Assembly (NCBI GenBank): GCA_024235595.1
Contig: JACKMC010000011.1
Coordinates: 1-64,000 of the forward strand
Reading direction: 5' to 3'
Source of the DNA: Zoogloeaceae bacterium
GTDB taxonomy: Bacteria; Pseudomonadota; Gammaproteobacteria; Burkholderiales; Rhodocyclaceae
DNA: 64,000 bases
A program made the position numbers and the translations under genes. The notes beneath the pieces are model-generated. The model did no database searches, had not been told where the DNA came from, and saw only the letters and a list, made by a program, of their open reading frames with translations. Positions 24,528 to 33,310 of the stretch are shown here, piece by piece (the stretch's first letter is position 1; every line of letters begins with the position of its first letter).

Positions 24528-25512
24528 CGGAGTGGAGAAGAGCGCCCTGCTGCTGATGACGCTGGGCACCGACGAGGCGGCAGAGGTGCTCAAGCTGCTG
24601 GGGCCGCGCGAGGTTCAGAAGCTTGGCGCGGCGATGGCCGGCATGCCTTCGCAGGGACGCGACAAGGTCGAGTCGGTGCTCGACCAGCTCGATGCCCATG
24701 CCCTCAAGGGCAAGCCGCTCGAAGCCGATCACGATCAGATCAAGGCCATGCTCACCAAGGCGCTTGGCGACGAGCGCGCCGGCCATCTCATTTCGAGGGT
24801 GATGCAAGGCTCCGACACTGCCGGCATCGAGAGCCTCAAGTGGATGGATGCCGCCACCGCGGCGGATCTCATCAAGAACGAGCACCCGCAGATCATCGCC
24901 ACCATCCTGGTGCACCTGGAGTACGACCAGGCCGGCGAGATCCTCAAGAACTTTCCCGACCGCCTGCGTAACGACGTGGTGCTGCGCATCGCGACCCTGG
25001 ACGGCGTCCAGCCGGCGGCGCTGAAGGAGCTCAACGATGCGTTGACCCGCATGCTGTCCGGCGCGACCACGGTCAAGAAGGCGGCGATGGGCGGGGTGCG
25101 CCATGCGGCCGAAATCCTGAACTTCGTCGGTTCGGCCGCGGAGACGGCGACCATCGACAATGTGCGCGAATACGATCCGGACCTGGCGCAGAAGATCCTC
25201 GACGAGATGTTCGTCTTCGAGAACCTCATGGATATCGACGATCGCGGCATCCAGAGCGTGCTGCGCGAAGTGCAGTCCGATTCGCTGATCGTCGCCCTCA
25301 AGGGTGCGCCGCCGGAGCTGCGCGAGAAGATCTTCAAGAACATGTCGCAGCGTGCGGCCGAGATGCTGCGCGACGACCTCGAGTCGAAAGGTCCGGTGCG
25401 CCTCTCCGAGGTCGAGGCGGAACAGAAGGAGATCCTCAAGATCGTTCGCCGGCTGGCCGAGGAAGGAACGCTGGTGCTCGGCGGAAAGGGTGGCGACGAT
25501 GCCTTCCTCTGA
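24514..25512 (+). CDS. fliG: flagellar motor switch protein FliG
   Basis: Rotor protein of 332 aa, the normal length, that joins the MS ring to FliM and contacts the stator through its C-terminal charged helix. The N-domain (KSALLLMTLGTDEAAEVLKLL), the middle EHPQIIATILVHL motif that binds FliM, and the C-domain with charged torque residues around DDRGIQSVLREVQSDSL are all present. It overlaps fliF (translational coupling) and is followed 21 bases later by fliH. Confidence 0.96.
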   Translation: MSSDDGVEKSALLLMTLGTDEAAEVLKLLGPREVQKLGAAMAGMPSQGRDKVESVLDQLDAHALKGKPLEADHDQIKAMLTKALGDERAGHLISRVMQGSDTAGIESLKWMDAATAADLIKNEHPQIIATILVHLEYDQAGEILKNFPDRLRNDVVLRIATLDGVQPAALKELNDALTRMLSGATTVKKAAMGGVRHAAEILNFVGSAAETATIDNVREYDPDLAQKILDEMFVFENLMDIDDRGIQSVLREVQSDSLIVALKGAPPELREKIFKNMSQRAAEMLRDDLESKGPVRLSEVEAEQKEILKIVRRLAEEGTLVLGGKGGDDAFL

Positions 25513-25533
25513 TCTCGCTGCGCGGGAGCCGGC

Positions 25534-26241
25534 ATGAGCATCGACCGTCACCAGGCGGTCGGCGCCTATCGTCGCTGGGTGCCTACCGATTTCGACCCGC
25601 AGCCACAACCCGAACCGCAGCGCCAGCCGCCGTCGAAGCCGCAGCCCGAGGCCGCTGCGCCGAAGCCCGAACCGGTGGTCGAGGCGGCAGCCGAAGTCGA
25701 GGAGCCGGCCGAGCCGCCGGTCAAGCTTCCCACCGCCGCGGACATCGAGCAGATCCACGAGGAGGCGCGCAAGTCCGGCTACGACGCAGGCTACGAGGAA
25801 GCGACGGCCCGCGGGCGGATGGAGGCGATGCGCCTGTTCGGCCTGGTCGAGGACATGGACAAGGCGCTTGCCGAGCTCGACGCATCGATTGCCGGCAGTG
25901 TGCTCGAGCTGGCCATCGAGATCGCCCGCCAGCTGGTGCGAAAGGAACTCGCCAGCCAGCCGGAGAGCGCGCTCGCGGTGGTGCGTGAAGCGCTGCAGCA
26001 GATGCCGCAAAGCCATGCGATGGTGCATCTTCACCCCGAGGACGCGGCCCTGGTGCGCGAGTACCTCGGTGAGCAGATGGCGCACGTCGGCCACCGCATC
26101 ATCGAGGACGATCAGATCAGTCGCGGCGGTTGCCTGCTCGAGGCCGCCGGAAGCCGCCTCGATGCGACCCTCGAGACTCGTTGGCGACGCATCGTCGCGA
26201 ACCTCGGCAGCGACAGCGAATGGCGGGGGGATGAAGAATGA
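25534..26241 (+). CDS. fliH: flagellar export ATPase regulator FliH
   Basis: 235-aa FliH, the stator-like subunit that holds the FliI ATPase at the export gate through FliN. The N-terminal MSIDRHQAVGAYRRWVPTDF carries the tryptophan important for FlhA/FliN docking; a Pro/Gln/Glu-rich linker follows; the GxxxG-like helix (EEARKSGYDAGYEEATARGRME) and the C-terminal FliI-binding domain end the protein. Its stop overlaps fliI (ATGA). Ribosome site GGAG precedes the ATG. Confidence 0.93.
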   Translation: MSIDRHQAVGAYRRWVPTDFDPQPQPEPQRQPPSKPQPEAAAPKPEPVVEAAAEVEEPAEPPVKLPTAADIEQIHEEARKSGYDAGYEEATARGRMEAMRLFGLVEDMDKALAELDASIAGSVLELAIEIARQLVRKELASQPESALAVVREALQQMPQSHAMVHLHPEDAALVREYLGEQMAHVGHRIIEDDQISRGGCLLEAAGSRLDATLETRWRRIVANLGSDSEWRGDEE

Positions 26242-27635
26242 GCGCCCGTGCCCAGGTGTGGCGCAACTATCTCGCCGACGCGGGCAAGCTCGCCGGTGCG
26301 AGCACGCCGTTCGAGCTGTCGGGGCGTCTGACGCGCATCAACGGCCTGGTCATGGAAGCCGCCGGGCTCAAGCTGCCGCTGGGCTCGGGCTGTCGCATCG
26401 TGGTGCCCGGCAGTGGCGCGGTGGAGGCCGAGGTGGTGGGGTTCCACGGCGAGAAGCTGTTCATGATGCCGACCGACGATGTATTCGGCCTCGCGCCGGG
26501 AGCGCTGGTGCTGCCCGTCGATCCGAGCCAGCCCACGCTCAAGGCGGGCGAGCGTATCGAGCCGCGGCGGCGCGCGTCGGATCGCGCCAAGCACCTGCCG
26601 GTCGGCGAGGAGATGCTGGGCCGTGTGGTCGATGGTGCCGGCCGGCCACTCGATGGCCTCGGCCCGGTCGTCACCGTGCACAGCCGCTCCTTGCAGAGCC
26701 GGCCGATCAACCCCTTGCAGCGCGAGCCGATCCGTTACTCGATGGATGTCGGGATCCGCGCGATCAATGGTTTGCTTACCGTCGGCCGCGGCCAGCGCGT
26801 CGGCCTGTTCGCCGGTTCGGGGGTGGGCAAGTCGGTGCTGATCGGCATGATGGCGCGCTATACCGCGGCCGATGTGGTGGTGGTGGGGCTGATCGGCGAG
26901 CGGGGCCGCGAGGTGAAGGAGTTCATCGAGCAGAACCTCGGCGAGGATGGCCTGGTGCGTTCGGTGGTGGTCGCGGCGCCGGCCGATACCAGTCCGCTGA
27001 TGCGCCTGCAGGCGGCGGCCTATGCGACGACGGTGGCCGAGTATTTTCGAGACCAGGGCAAGCAGGTGCTGTTGATCATGGATTCGCTCACCCGCTACGC
27101 GATGGCGCAGCGCGAGATCGCCCTGGCGATCGGCGAGCCGCCAGTGACGCGTGGCTATCCGCCGAGTGTCTTTGCCCGCCTGCCGGCGCTGGTCGAGCGC
27201 GCCGGCAATGGCGCCGAAGGCGGCGGCTCGATCACCGCGTTCTACACGGTGTTGGCCGAAGGCGACGACCAGCAGGATCCGATCGCCGATTCCGCGCGGG
27301 CCATCCTCGATGGCCACTTCGTGCTTTCGCGCGCGCTCGCCGATCAGGGGCACTACCCGGCGATCGACATCGAACAGTCGATCAGCCGGGCCATGCACAA
27401 TCTCGTGAAGAGCCAGCACTTCGACGTGGTGCGCCGCTTCAAACAGCTCTTTTCGCGCTACCAGCGCTCGCGCGACCTGATTTCGGTGGGGGCCTACAAG
27501 GCCGGCTCCGATCCGGTGCTCGACCAGGCCGTGGCGCTCTATCCGAGGCTCGAAGGATTCCTCCAGCAACGCATCGACGAGCGCGAGGGCTATGACGAGT
27601 CGGTGCTCAAGCTGGCGGCGCTGTTCAATGCCTGA
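26238..27635 (+). CDS. fliI: flagellum-specific ATP synthase FliI
   Basis: Hexameric ATPase of the flagellar type III export apparatus, 465 aa, homologous to F1 beta. Walker A GSGVGKS at 193-199, Walker B VLLIMDSLTRYAMAQREIALA, and the export-specific GYPPSVFARLP segment. It pairs with FliH (overlap of four bases) and FliJ (63 bases downstream) and helps unfold and feed export substrates. Confidence 0.96.
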   Translation: MSARAQVWRNYLADAGKLAGASTPFELSGRLTRINGLVMEAAGLKLPLGSGCRIVVPGSGAVEAEVVGFHGEKLFMMPTDDVFGLAPGALVLPVDPSQPTLKAGERIEPRRRASDRAKHLPVGEEMLGRVVDGAGRPLDGLGPVVTVHSRSLQSRPINPLQREPIRYSMDVGIRAINGLLTVGRGQRVGLFAGSGVGKSVLIGMMARYTAADVVVVGLIGERGREVKEFIEQNLGEDGLVRSVVVAAPADTSPLMRLQAAAYATTVAEYFRDQGKQVLLIMDSLTRYAMAQREIALAIGEPPVTRGYPPSVFARLPALVERAGNGAEGGGSITAFYTVLAEGDDQQDPIADSARAILDGHFVLSRALADQGHYPAIDIEQSISRAMHNLVKSQHFDVVRRFKQLFSRYQRSRDLISVGAYKAGSDPVLDQAVALYPRLEGFLQQRIDEREGYDESVLKLAALFNA

Positions 27636-27698
27636 GGGCGCCGTGTCGTCGGCCTGCCCTAAAGAATTCCGTCCCCCGCCCGATACAGGACATCGTGG

Positions 27699-28148
27699 AT
27701 GAGCGAGAACTTTCCCCTTCAGACCCTTCTCGATCTGGCCAAGGACCGGATGGACGACGCTGCCCGCAAGCTGGGCGAGCTGATCGGCGCCGAAAAGGAA
27801 GACGAGGGCCGGCTGGCGGTGCTCCAGCAGTATCGTGCCGAGTATGCCGAGCGTTTCATGGAATCGGCGCGAATGGGGATCGGGCCGGATGCGTGGCGCA
27901 ACTTTCGCGCCTTCATCGGGCGGCTCGACGACGCGATCGCGCAGCAGCAGAAGATCGTCGACCAGGCCCGCGAGCGCACCGCGGCCAGCCAGCAGGCCTG
28001 GATCGCGGAGCGCAACCGGGTAAAGGCTTTCGATACCCTGTCGCTACGTCACCAACAGGAGCAGGTGCGCAAGGAGGCACGCCAGGAACAGCGCGCCACC
28101 GACGAGCACTCGGCCAAGCTTTTCCGGGATCGCAGGGAAGAGGAGTAA
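27699..28148 (+). CDS. fliJ: flagellar export chaperone/central stalk FliJ
   Basis: 149-aa, almost wholly coiled-coil protein with many Arg, Lys, Glu and Gln, matching FliJ in size and position after fliI. FliJ inserts like a gamma subunit in the FliI ring and contacts FlhA. Sequence conservation in this family is low, so the call rests on length, helical character and location. It ends only eight bases before the next sigma-54 promoter, so it closes the fliF-J transcription unit. Confidence 0.88.
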   Translation: MSENFPLQTLLDLAKDRMDDAARKLGELIGAEKEDEGRLAVLQQYRAEYAERFMESARMGIGPDAWRNFRAFIGRLDDAIAQQQKIVDQARERTAASQQAWIAERNRVKAFDTLSLRHQQEQVRKEARQEQRATDEHSAKLFRDRREEE

Positions 28149-28155
28149 AGCGGGA

Positions 28156-28170
28156 TGGCACGCAGTTTGC
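28156..28170 (+). promoter_or_regulatory. sigma-54 promoter of fliK-fliN
   Basis: TGGCAC (28156-28161), five bases, TTGC (28167-28170), followed by A: full match to the consensus. Transcription would start near 28182, about 20 bases before fliK. Confidence 0.9.
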
Positions 28171-28202
28171 ATTAGCCCTCACGACACTCTCACCCAGGAA
28201 TC

Positions 28203-29537
28203 ATGGCCATGTCTGAAATAGCCAGCACCGCGCTGCCGCAAGTCGTTGCGAGCAAGGGCCCGCAAAGCGCAACGAGTCGTTCGCGAGACGAAACCAGCGC
28301 GACCGGCGAAGGCGGCGACGCATTCTCCCGGGTACTCGACCAGCAGCTGGCAAACCGTCGCGAGGCCTCACGCAGCGAGGAGTCCGCCCGCCAGCACAGG
28401 GCCGAGGGCGAGGCGCCGGCCGAGCATGCCGCGGCCAACGCGCAGGCCACTCAGGCCGCAAGCACCGGCAAGAGCGGGAAGAAGGACGTCGCGGAGCACA
28501 AAGTCGCCGCCAGGGACGCAGCGGAGGCCTCGAGCGGCAGGGTTGAGGCGGATCGTGGCGAAGACACGCAGGTGGCGGCAGGGATTGCCGCCCTGTTGCC
28601 GGCGCTTGCCGGCGATGCGGCGAAGGATGCCGATGCGCCCTTGTCGATGCAGGCCGGGACGCAGCCCACGGTGCCCGGCGGACGCAGCGCCGCGACTGCC
28701 GGCGTCGCTGGCCCGGTTGCGGCCGAGGCCGCCGCCGGGGCCCTGGCGACGGCAGGGGCGGCGCAGTCCGCCACGGGTGAGAAGATCCTGCCGCGAGCGG
28801 TTGGCGCGCCAGCGGACGAGGACGGGCAGCCGCAGCGCCCCGATGGGCAGGCGCCCACCGAACTGGTGGAGGGCGATGCGGTCGATCTGCAGCGTCCGCG
28901 CATCGTGCGCAACCCCGCCGCTGCGGACGCGCCGGTGGCGGGCGTGCCGGCCGGCAAGGAGGCCGCCTTGCAGGCCGCTGCCGCGGACGGCGAGGCGCCG
29001 ATCATGTCATCGACTGCGGGCGGCGGCGATGGACCTGCGGCGCAGATCGCGATGCAGGCCGGTGCGGCGATGCGTTCTCACGGCAGTCCCGCGGCTCAGC
29101 CCATGCCGGCCTATATCGCAACGCCGGCAGGACAGCCCGGCTGGGCCGAGGACGTCGGCAACCGGGTAGTGCTGCTGGCGGGGCGCGACGAGAGCGCGGC
29201 CGAGCTGATTCTGACCCCGCCGCAACTGGGCCGGGTCGAAGTGTCGATCCGCGTCAGCGGCGAACACACCACGGCGCATTTCGTGGCCGCCACGCCGGCT
29301 GCCCGCGATGCGCTGGAGCAGGCAATGCCGCGCTTGCGCGAGGTGCTGGCCGAGGCCGGCATTTCGCTCGGCGATGCGAATGTGAATACCCAGGCCCAGC
29401 AGCAGCGTGGCGAGGGCGGCAATGGCGGGGGGCACTATCGCCCGCGCTACGAGAACGGGATCGCGGGCGAGGGCCCGGTCGCAGTGAGCCAGGGCTTGCT
29501 GCGGCGAAGTGATGGATTGGTCGATACCTTTGCCTGA
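28203..29537 (+). CDS. fliK: flagellar hook-length control protein FliK
   Basis: 444-aa export substrate that measures the hook and switches the export gate to filament proteins. The first 320 residues are Ala/Gly/Glu-rich and poorly conserved, as usual for the molecular-ruler part. The conserved C-terminal hook domain spans about 325-410: WAEDVGNRVVLLAG, AELILTPPQLGRVEVSI and ARDALEQAMPRLREVLAEAGISLGDANV. AGGA precedes the ATG at 28203; the ATG six bases on is possible. It is the first gene behind a strong sigma-54 promoter. Confidence 0.92.
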   Translation: MAMSEIASTALPQVVASKGPQSATSRSRDETSATGEGGDAFSRVLDQQLANRREASRSEESARQHRAEGEAPAEHAAANAQATQAASTGKSGKKDVAEHKVAARDAAEASSGRVEADRGEDTQVAAGIAALLPALAGDAAKDADAPLSMQAGTQPTVPGGRSAATAGVAGPVAAEAAAGALATAGAAQSATGEKILPRAVGAPADEDGQPQRPDGQAPTELVEGDAVDLQRPRIVRNPAAADAPVAGVPAGKEAALQAAAADGEAPIMSSTAGGGDGPAAQIAMQAGAAMRSHGSPAAQPMPAYIATPAGQPGWAEDVGNRVVLLAGRDESAAELILTPPQLGRVEVSIRVSGEHTTAHFVAATPAARDALEQAMPRLREVLAEAGISLGDANVNTQAQQQRGEGGNGGGHYRPRYENGIAGEGPVAVSQGLLRRSDGLVDTFA

Positions 29538-29629
29538 GGAACATGGAATAGCGGCCTTTGGCGGCCCTTATTTCAGGCTTCGAGTGCGGGTTCGACGCGG
29601 ATAATCGAAACACACACAAGGAGTATGTA

Positions 29630-30199
29630 ATGGCGAAGGCGCCTGCCAAAGCGGAAGCTGTCGAAGGGGATGCGCCCCCACCCAAGAAGAGCAAGAAGAT
29701 GCTGATCGTGGTGATCGTGCTGCTGGTATTGCTGCTGGCAGTCGGCGGTGGCGCGGCCTTCCTGCTGCTCTCGAAGAACAAGCATGCCGATGAGGGGCAG
29801 GCGGCAGAGGCCCACGAACCCGAACCACCCAAGGTCGTCATCGACAAGTCTCATCCACCAGTGTTCGTGCCGCTGGAGGCCTTTACGGTCAATCTCCAGC
29901 GCGAGAACGCCGATCACTACCTGCAGGCGGTGATCGTGCTGCGGGTGTCGGACGCCAAGGTCGGCGAGGATCTCAAGCTCTACATGCCCGAAATTCGCCA
30001 CCGTGTGAACCTGTTGCTGTCTTCGAAACTGCCCTCGGAGATCTCGAATATCGAGGGCCGCGAGGCGCTGGCCGAGGAGATCATGATCGAAGCCAACGAT
30101 GTTCTTGGTTACGAGCCGCCCCGCCGGCAGAGCCGCGGCATCCCCGAGCCCTGGGGGCCGGTGCTGTCGGTACTCTTCAACTCCTTCATCATCCAGTAA
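29630..30199 (+). CDS. fliL: flagellar basal-body protein FliL
   Basis: 189-aa single-pass inner-membrane protein that supports the stator units. N-terminal lysine-rich cytoplasmic segment (KKSKKM), one helix (about 23-45) and a periplasmic domain with VPLEAFTVNLQ and DHYLQAVIVLRV, typical of FliL. AAGGAG (29618-29623) fixes the ATG at 29630; the longer frame from 29558 is rejected. The last 15 or so residues after EPPRR are unusual for FliL (EPWGPVLSVLFNSFIIQ ends with the normal FIIQ). Confidence 0.92.
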   Translation: MAKAPAKAEAVEGDAPPPKKSKKMLIVVIVLLVLLLAVGGGAAFLLLSKNKHADEGQAAEAHEPEPPKVVIDKSHPPVFVPLEAFTVNLQRENADHYLQAVIVLRVSDAKVGEDLKLYMPEIRHRVNLLLSSKLPSEISNIEGREALAEEIMIEANDVLGYEPPRRQSRGIPEPWGPVLSVLFNSFIIQ

Positions 30200-30211
30200 C
30201 AAGCGAACGCC

Positions 30212-31219
30212 ATGGCCGCGGATTTCCTCTCTCAGGAAGAAGTCGACGCCCTGCTCAGGGGCGTCGCCGGGGAGACCGACGAACCCGAGCAGGTCGATGA
30301 GGCCGGCGGTGGCGTACGGCCATACAACCTCGCCACCCAGGAACGCATCGTGCGTGGGCGCATGCCCACCATGGAGCTCATCAACGAGCGCTTCGCCCGT
30401 TATCTGCGCATCGGCCTGTTCAACTACATGCATCGCAACGCCGAGGTGTCGGTGGGCGCGATCCGGGTGCAGAAGTACAGCGAATTCGTGCGCAACCTGG
30501 TGGTGCCGACCAACCTCAACCTGATCACCGCCAAGCCCCTGCGGGGTATCGGCCTGATCGTCTTCGACCCCAACCTGGTGTTCCTGGTGGTGGACAACAT
30601 GTTCGGGGGCGACGGCCGCTTCCACACCCGTGTCGAGGGGCGCGATTTCACCCCCACCGAGCAGCGCATCATCCAGGGCATGCTGTCGGTCGTGTTCACC
30701 GAGTATCAGCGGGCCTGGGCGCCGGTGTTCGCAATGACTTTCGAGTATGTGCGTTCGGAAATGAACTCCCAGTTCGCTAATATCGCCACCCCTTCGGAGA
30801 TCGTGGTGGCGACCAGCTTCTCGATCGAGTTCGGCGGTTCGCAGGCCGAGATGCATGTCTGCATGCCCTATTCGATGATCGAGCCGATCCGCGACACGCT
30901 CTACTCGACGATGCAGAGCGACCACCTGACCCAGGATCGTCGCTGGGTGAACATGTTGGGCAAGCAGTTGCAGAATGCCGAGGTGGCGCTGGTCGCCCAG
31001 TTCGGCAAGGCGCGGATCACGCTCAGGGACGTGGTCAACATGAAGGCCGGCGACGTGATTCCGCTGCAGGTGCCGGAGTTGCTCCAGGTCGAGGTCGATG
31101 GCGCCTCGGTCCTGGAGGGCCACTACGGCGTGCAGCATGGCCGATATGCAATCAAGGTCGAGCGTTTCCTGTCGCAGGACGAGACCACGCCGGTGCTTCC
31201 AGGAGAAGGAAATGGCTGA
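30212..31219 (+). CDS. fliM: flagellar motor switch protein FliM
   Basis: 335-aa C-ring protein. The N-terminal FLSQEEVDALLRG peptide binds phospho-CheY; the middle CheC-like domain binds FliG (GGDGR in NMFGGDGRFHTR) and the C-terminal SpoA domain binds FliN. Length is standard. It starts 12 bases after fliL and overlaps fliN by eight bases. Confidence 0.96.
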   Translation: MAADFLSQEEVDALLRGVAGETDEPEQVDEAGGGVRPYNLATQERIVRGRMPTMELINERFARYLRIGLFNYMHRNAEVSVGAIRVQKYSEFVRNLVVPTNLNLITAKPLRGIGLIVFDPNLVFLVVDNMFGGDGRFHTRVEGRDFTPTEQRIIQGMLSVVFTEYQRAWAPVFAMTFEYVRSEMNSQFANIATPSEIVVATSFSIEFGGSQAEMHVCMPYSMIEPIRDTLYSTMQSDHLTQDRRWVNMLGKQLQNAEVALVAQFGKARITLRDVVNMKAGDVIPLQVPELLQVEVDGASVLEGHYGVQHGRYAIKVERFLSQDETTPVLPGEGNG

Positions 31220-31682
31220 AGAGAACCAGGTTAGCGAAGACGATTGGGCTGCAGCGATGCAGGAGCAGGCCAAGGCCGAGGAGGGTGCGGGCGAGAGCGA
31301 CGCCGATGTCGAGGCGGCGCTGCGCGAGGCTGCGGAGACGGCGGACTCGCCCTATCAGGCCAAGCCCGCGAGCCAGCTTTTTCCGGATTTCGGCGACAGC
31401 GGCAAGCGCGGTGGCGCGCTCAACGACTTCGACATGATCCTCGACATTCCGGTGCAACTGACGGTCGAGCTCGGTCGCACCCGGCTGTCCATCCGCAATC
31501 TGCTGCAATTGGCGCACGGCTCGGTGGTCGAACTCGACGGACTGGCCGGCGAACCCATGGATGTGCTGGTCAATGGCACCTTGATCGCCCAGGGCGAAGT
31601 GGTGGTGGTCAATGACAAGTTCGGGATCCGCCTGACGGATATCGTCACGCCCGCCGAGCGGATGCGCAAGCTGCGTAGTTGA
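31212..31682 (+). CDS. fliN: flagellar motor switch protein FliN
   Basis: 156-aa protein of the base of the C-ring, which also docks FliH. An acidic N-terminal region (residues 1-65, Glu/Ala-rich) precedes the SpoA domain: DIPVQLTVELGRTRLSIRNLLQL...VVELDGLAGEP and the C-terminal GIRLTDIV. AGGAGAAGG before the ATG at 31212. An intrinsic terminator follows 21 bases after the stop. Confidence 0.95.
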   Translation: MAEENQVSEDDWAAAMQEQAKAEEGAGESDADVEAALREAAETADSPYQAKPASQLFPDFGDSGKRGGALNDFDMILDIPVQLTVELGRTRLSIRNLLQLAHGSVVELDGLAGEPMDVLVNGTLIAQGEVVVVNDKFGIRLTDIVTPAERMRKLRS

Positions 31683-31703
31683 TCCCGGGCGGAGCTCGCG
31701 CAA

Positions 31704-31728
31704 GGGCGGCCCTGGGGCCGCCCTTTTT
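31704..31728 (+). terminator. intrinsic terminator after fliN
   Basis: GGGCGGCCC (31704-31712) and GGGCCGCCC (31715-31723) form a strong stem followed by TTTTT (31724-31728). It separates fliK-fliN from fliO-fliR. Confidence 0.93.
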
Positions 31729-31756
31729 CGTTGTGCGCAGCGGCCCAAGCGCGGAA

Positions 31757-31773
31757 TTGGGCGGCAGATTGCC
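31757..31773 (+). promoter_or_regulatory. sigma-54 promoter of fliO operon
   Basis: TTGGGCGGCAGATTGCC: TTGG at -24 and TTGC at -12 with correct spacing; the CAC after GG is lost. Transcription would begin near 31784. The element is itself a dyad (GGCGGCA/TGCCGCC), so it might instead be a second activator site. Confidence 0.55.
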
Positions 31774-31781
31774 GCCTTATC

Positions 31782-31798
31782 GCGGCAAGGATTGCCGC
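31782..31798. promoter_or_regulatory. FlrC/FlbD-type dyad before fliO
   Basis: GCGGCAA and TTGCCGC are perfect 7-base inverted repeats around GGA. The core CGGCA-N5-TGCCG is the same as in the dyad before fliF. Confidence 0.6.
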
Positions 31799-31844
31799 CC
31801 CGGCGCCGTAAGCTCTCAATTGCCTCGTTACGGACGCGAACGTC

Positions 31845-32255
31845 TTGTCAGCCAGAATTCTCCTTTCCCCGATGATCATGTTGTCCGGCCTCGCCTCGGC
31901 CGCCGAGACGCCGCCGGAACTGGCCGGCAGCGTGTGGCAGATGCTGTTCGGCCTGGTCGTGGTGATCGCCTTGCTGTTCGGCCTGTTGTGGCTGCTCAAG
32001 CGTGGCGGCCTCAACCGCGGAGGCGGCGCGGGCGGGCTGCGGGTGCTCGGTGCTGCCGCCGTAGGCACGCGGGAGCGGGTGGTGATGGTGCAGGTCGCGG
32101 ACCGGGTGCTGGTGCTCGGCGTGGCGCCCGGACGGGTCAATGCCCTCTCCGAATTCGACGCTTCCGAGCTGCCCCAGCGCCAGCCCGAGGGCAAGGCCGA
32201 GACGGGAGGTGAATTCGCGGCGCGCCTGCAAAGACTGCTGGAGCGTGGGCAATGA
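31845..32255 (+). CDS. fliO: flagellar biosynthesis protein FliO
   Basis: 136-aa membrane protein that helps assemble the FliP ring. N-terminal signal-like helix (to about residue 22, ASAAE), short periplasmic stretch, one transmembrane helix (MLFGLVVVIALLFGLLWLLKR) and a cytoplasmic domain with the family's GGLRVLGAAAVGTRERVVMVQV and RVLVLGVAPGRVNAL. The TTG at 31845 is used; ATG at 31872 or 31878 would shorten the signal segment; none has a good ribosome site. Overlaps fliP by four bases. Confidence 0.88.
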   Translation: MSARILLSPMIMLSGLASAAETPPELAGSVWQMLFGLVVVIALLFGLLWLLKRGGLNRGGGAGGLRVLGAAAVGTRERVVMVQVADRVLVLGVAPGRVNALSEFDASELPQRQPEGKAETGGEFAARLQRLLERGQ

Positions 32256-32995
32256 GCGCAAGGCGCCTCGCCGGCCTGCTCGCCGGCCTGCTCGTGTGGC
32301 TGCCGCTGCCCGTGCTGGCGCAGAGCATGCCGGCACTGACCGGCACGCCGTCCGCCGCTGGCGGCACCACCTGGAGCCTGAGCATCCAGACGCTGCTCAC
32401 CTTCACCATGCTGAGCTTCATTCCGGCGGTGGTGCTGATGATGACCAGCTTCACCCGCATCATCATCGTACTTTCGCTGCTGCGCAGCGCAATGGGGACC
32501 CAGACCTCGCCACCCAACCAGGTCCTGCTGGGGCTGGCGCTGTTTCTGAGTTTCTTCATCATGACGCCGGTACTCGAGCGGGTCTACAACGAGGCCTATC
32601 TGCCCTTGTCGAGCGAACAGATCGACTTCCAGGAAGCGCTCAACCGTGGCTCGGTGCCGGTCAAGACCTTCATGCTGCGCCAGATCCGCGAGCCCGACCT
32701 GTCCCTGTTCACCAAGCTCGCGAAGGTGCCCAGGGTGGACAAGGCCGGGGAGCTGCCGATGCTGGTGGTGGTGCCTGCATTCGTCACCTCTGAGCTCAAG
32801 ACGGCCTTCCAGATCGGCTTCATCGTCTTCATCCCCTTCCTCATCATCGACATGGTGGTGGCCTCGGTGCTGATGTCGATGGGCATGATGATGATGAGCC
32901 CGGTGATCGTGTCACTGCCGTTCAAGGTGATGCTGTTCGTGTTGGTGGACGGCTGGACCCTGTTGATCGGCTCGCTGGTGCAAAGCTTCGGCTGA
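32252..32995 (+). CDS. fliP: flagellar export gate protein FliP
   Basis: 247-aa protein forming the core of the export gate (FliP5FliQ4FliR1). Cleavable signal peptide (1-23, PVLA-QS) and four membrane helices. PROSITE-type FliP signatures are visible: VVLMMTSFTRIIIVLSLLR and the GFIVFIPFLIIDMVVASVLM region. Overlap with fliO and 15-base gap to fliQ show one operon. Confidence 0.97.
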   Translation: MSARRLAGLLAGLLVWLPLPVLAQSMPALTGTPSAAGGTTWSLSIQTLLTFTMLSFIPAVVLMMTSFTRIIIVLSLLRSAMGTQTSPPNQVLLGLALFLSFFIMTPVLERVYNEAYLPLSSEQIDFQEALNRGSVPVKTFMLRQIREPDLSLFTKLAKVPRVDKAGELPMLVVVPAFVTSELKTAFQIGFIVFIPFLIIDMVVASVLMSMGMMMMSPVIVSLPFKVMLFVLVDGWTLLIGSLVQSFG

Positions 32996-33010
32996 AGGAG
33001 ATATCCGCGC

Positions 33011-33280
33011 ATGACTCCCACAACCGTCATCGATCTCGGCCGCCAGGCCGTCGAGGTCACCCTCATGATCGCGGCGCCGCTGTTCATCGCCGCGCTGGTC
33101 ACCGGCCTGGTGGTGAGCGTCTTCCAGGCGGCCACCCAGATCAACGAAATGACCCTGTCCTTCGTGCCGAAACTGGTGGCGATCTTCATTACGCTGATCC
33201 TCGCCGGGCCATGGATGATCATGCGCATCACCGATTTCATGCGCCAGCTCTTCGAGTCGATCCCGACGATGATCGGCTGA
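33011..33280 (+). CDS. fliQ: flagellar export gate protein FliQ
   Basis: 89-aa two-helix membrane protein of normal FliQ length; signature ALVTGLVVSVFQAATQINE. It starts after AAGGAG (32995-33000) and precedes fliR by 30 bases. Confidence 0.97.
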   Translation: MTPTTVIDLGRQAVEVTLMIAAPLFIAALVTGLVVSVFQAATQINEMTLSFVPKLVAIFITLILAGPWMIMRITDFMRQLFESIPTMIG

Positions 33281-33310
33281 GCTCGTCGCCTTGCCCATGG
33301 ATCGACCCCG

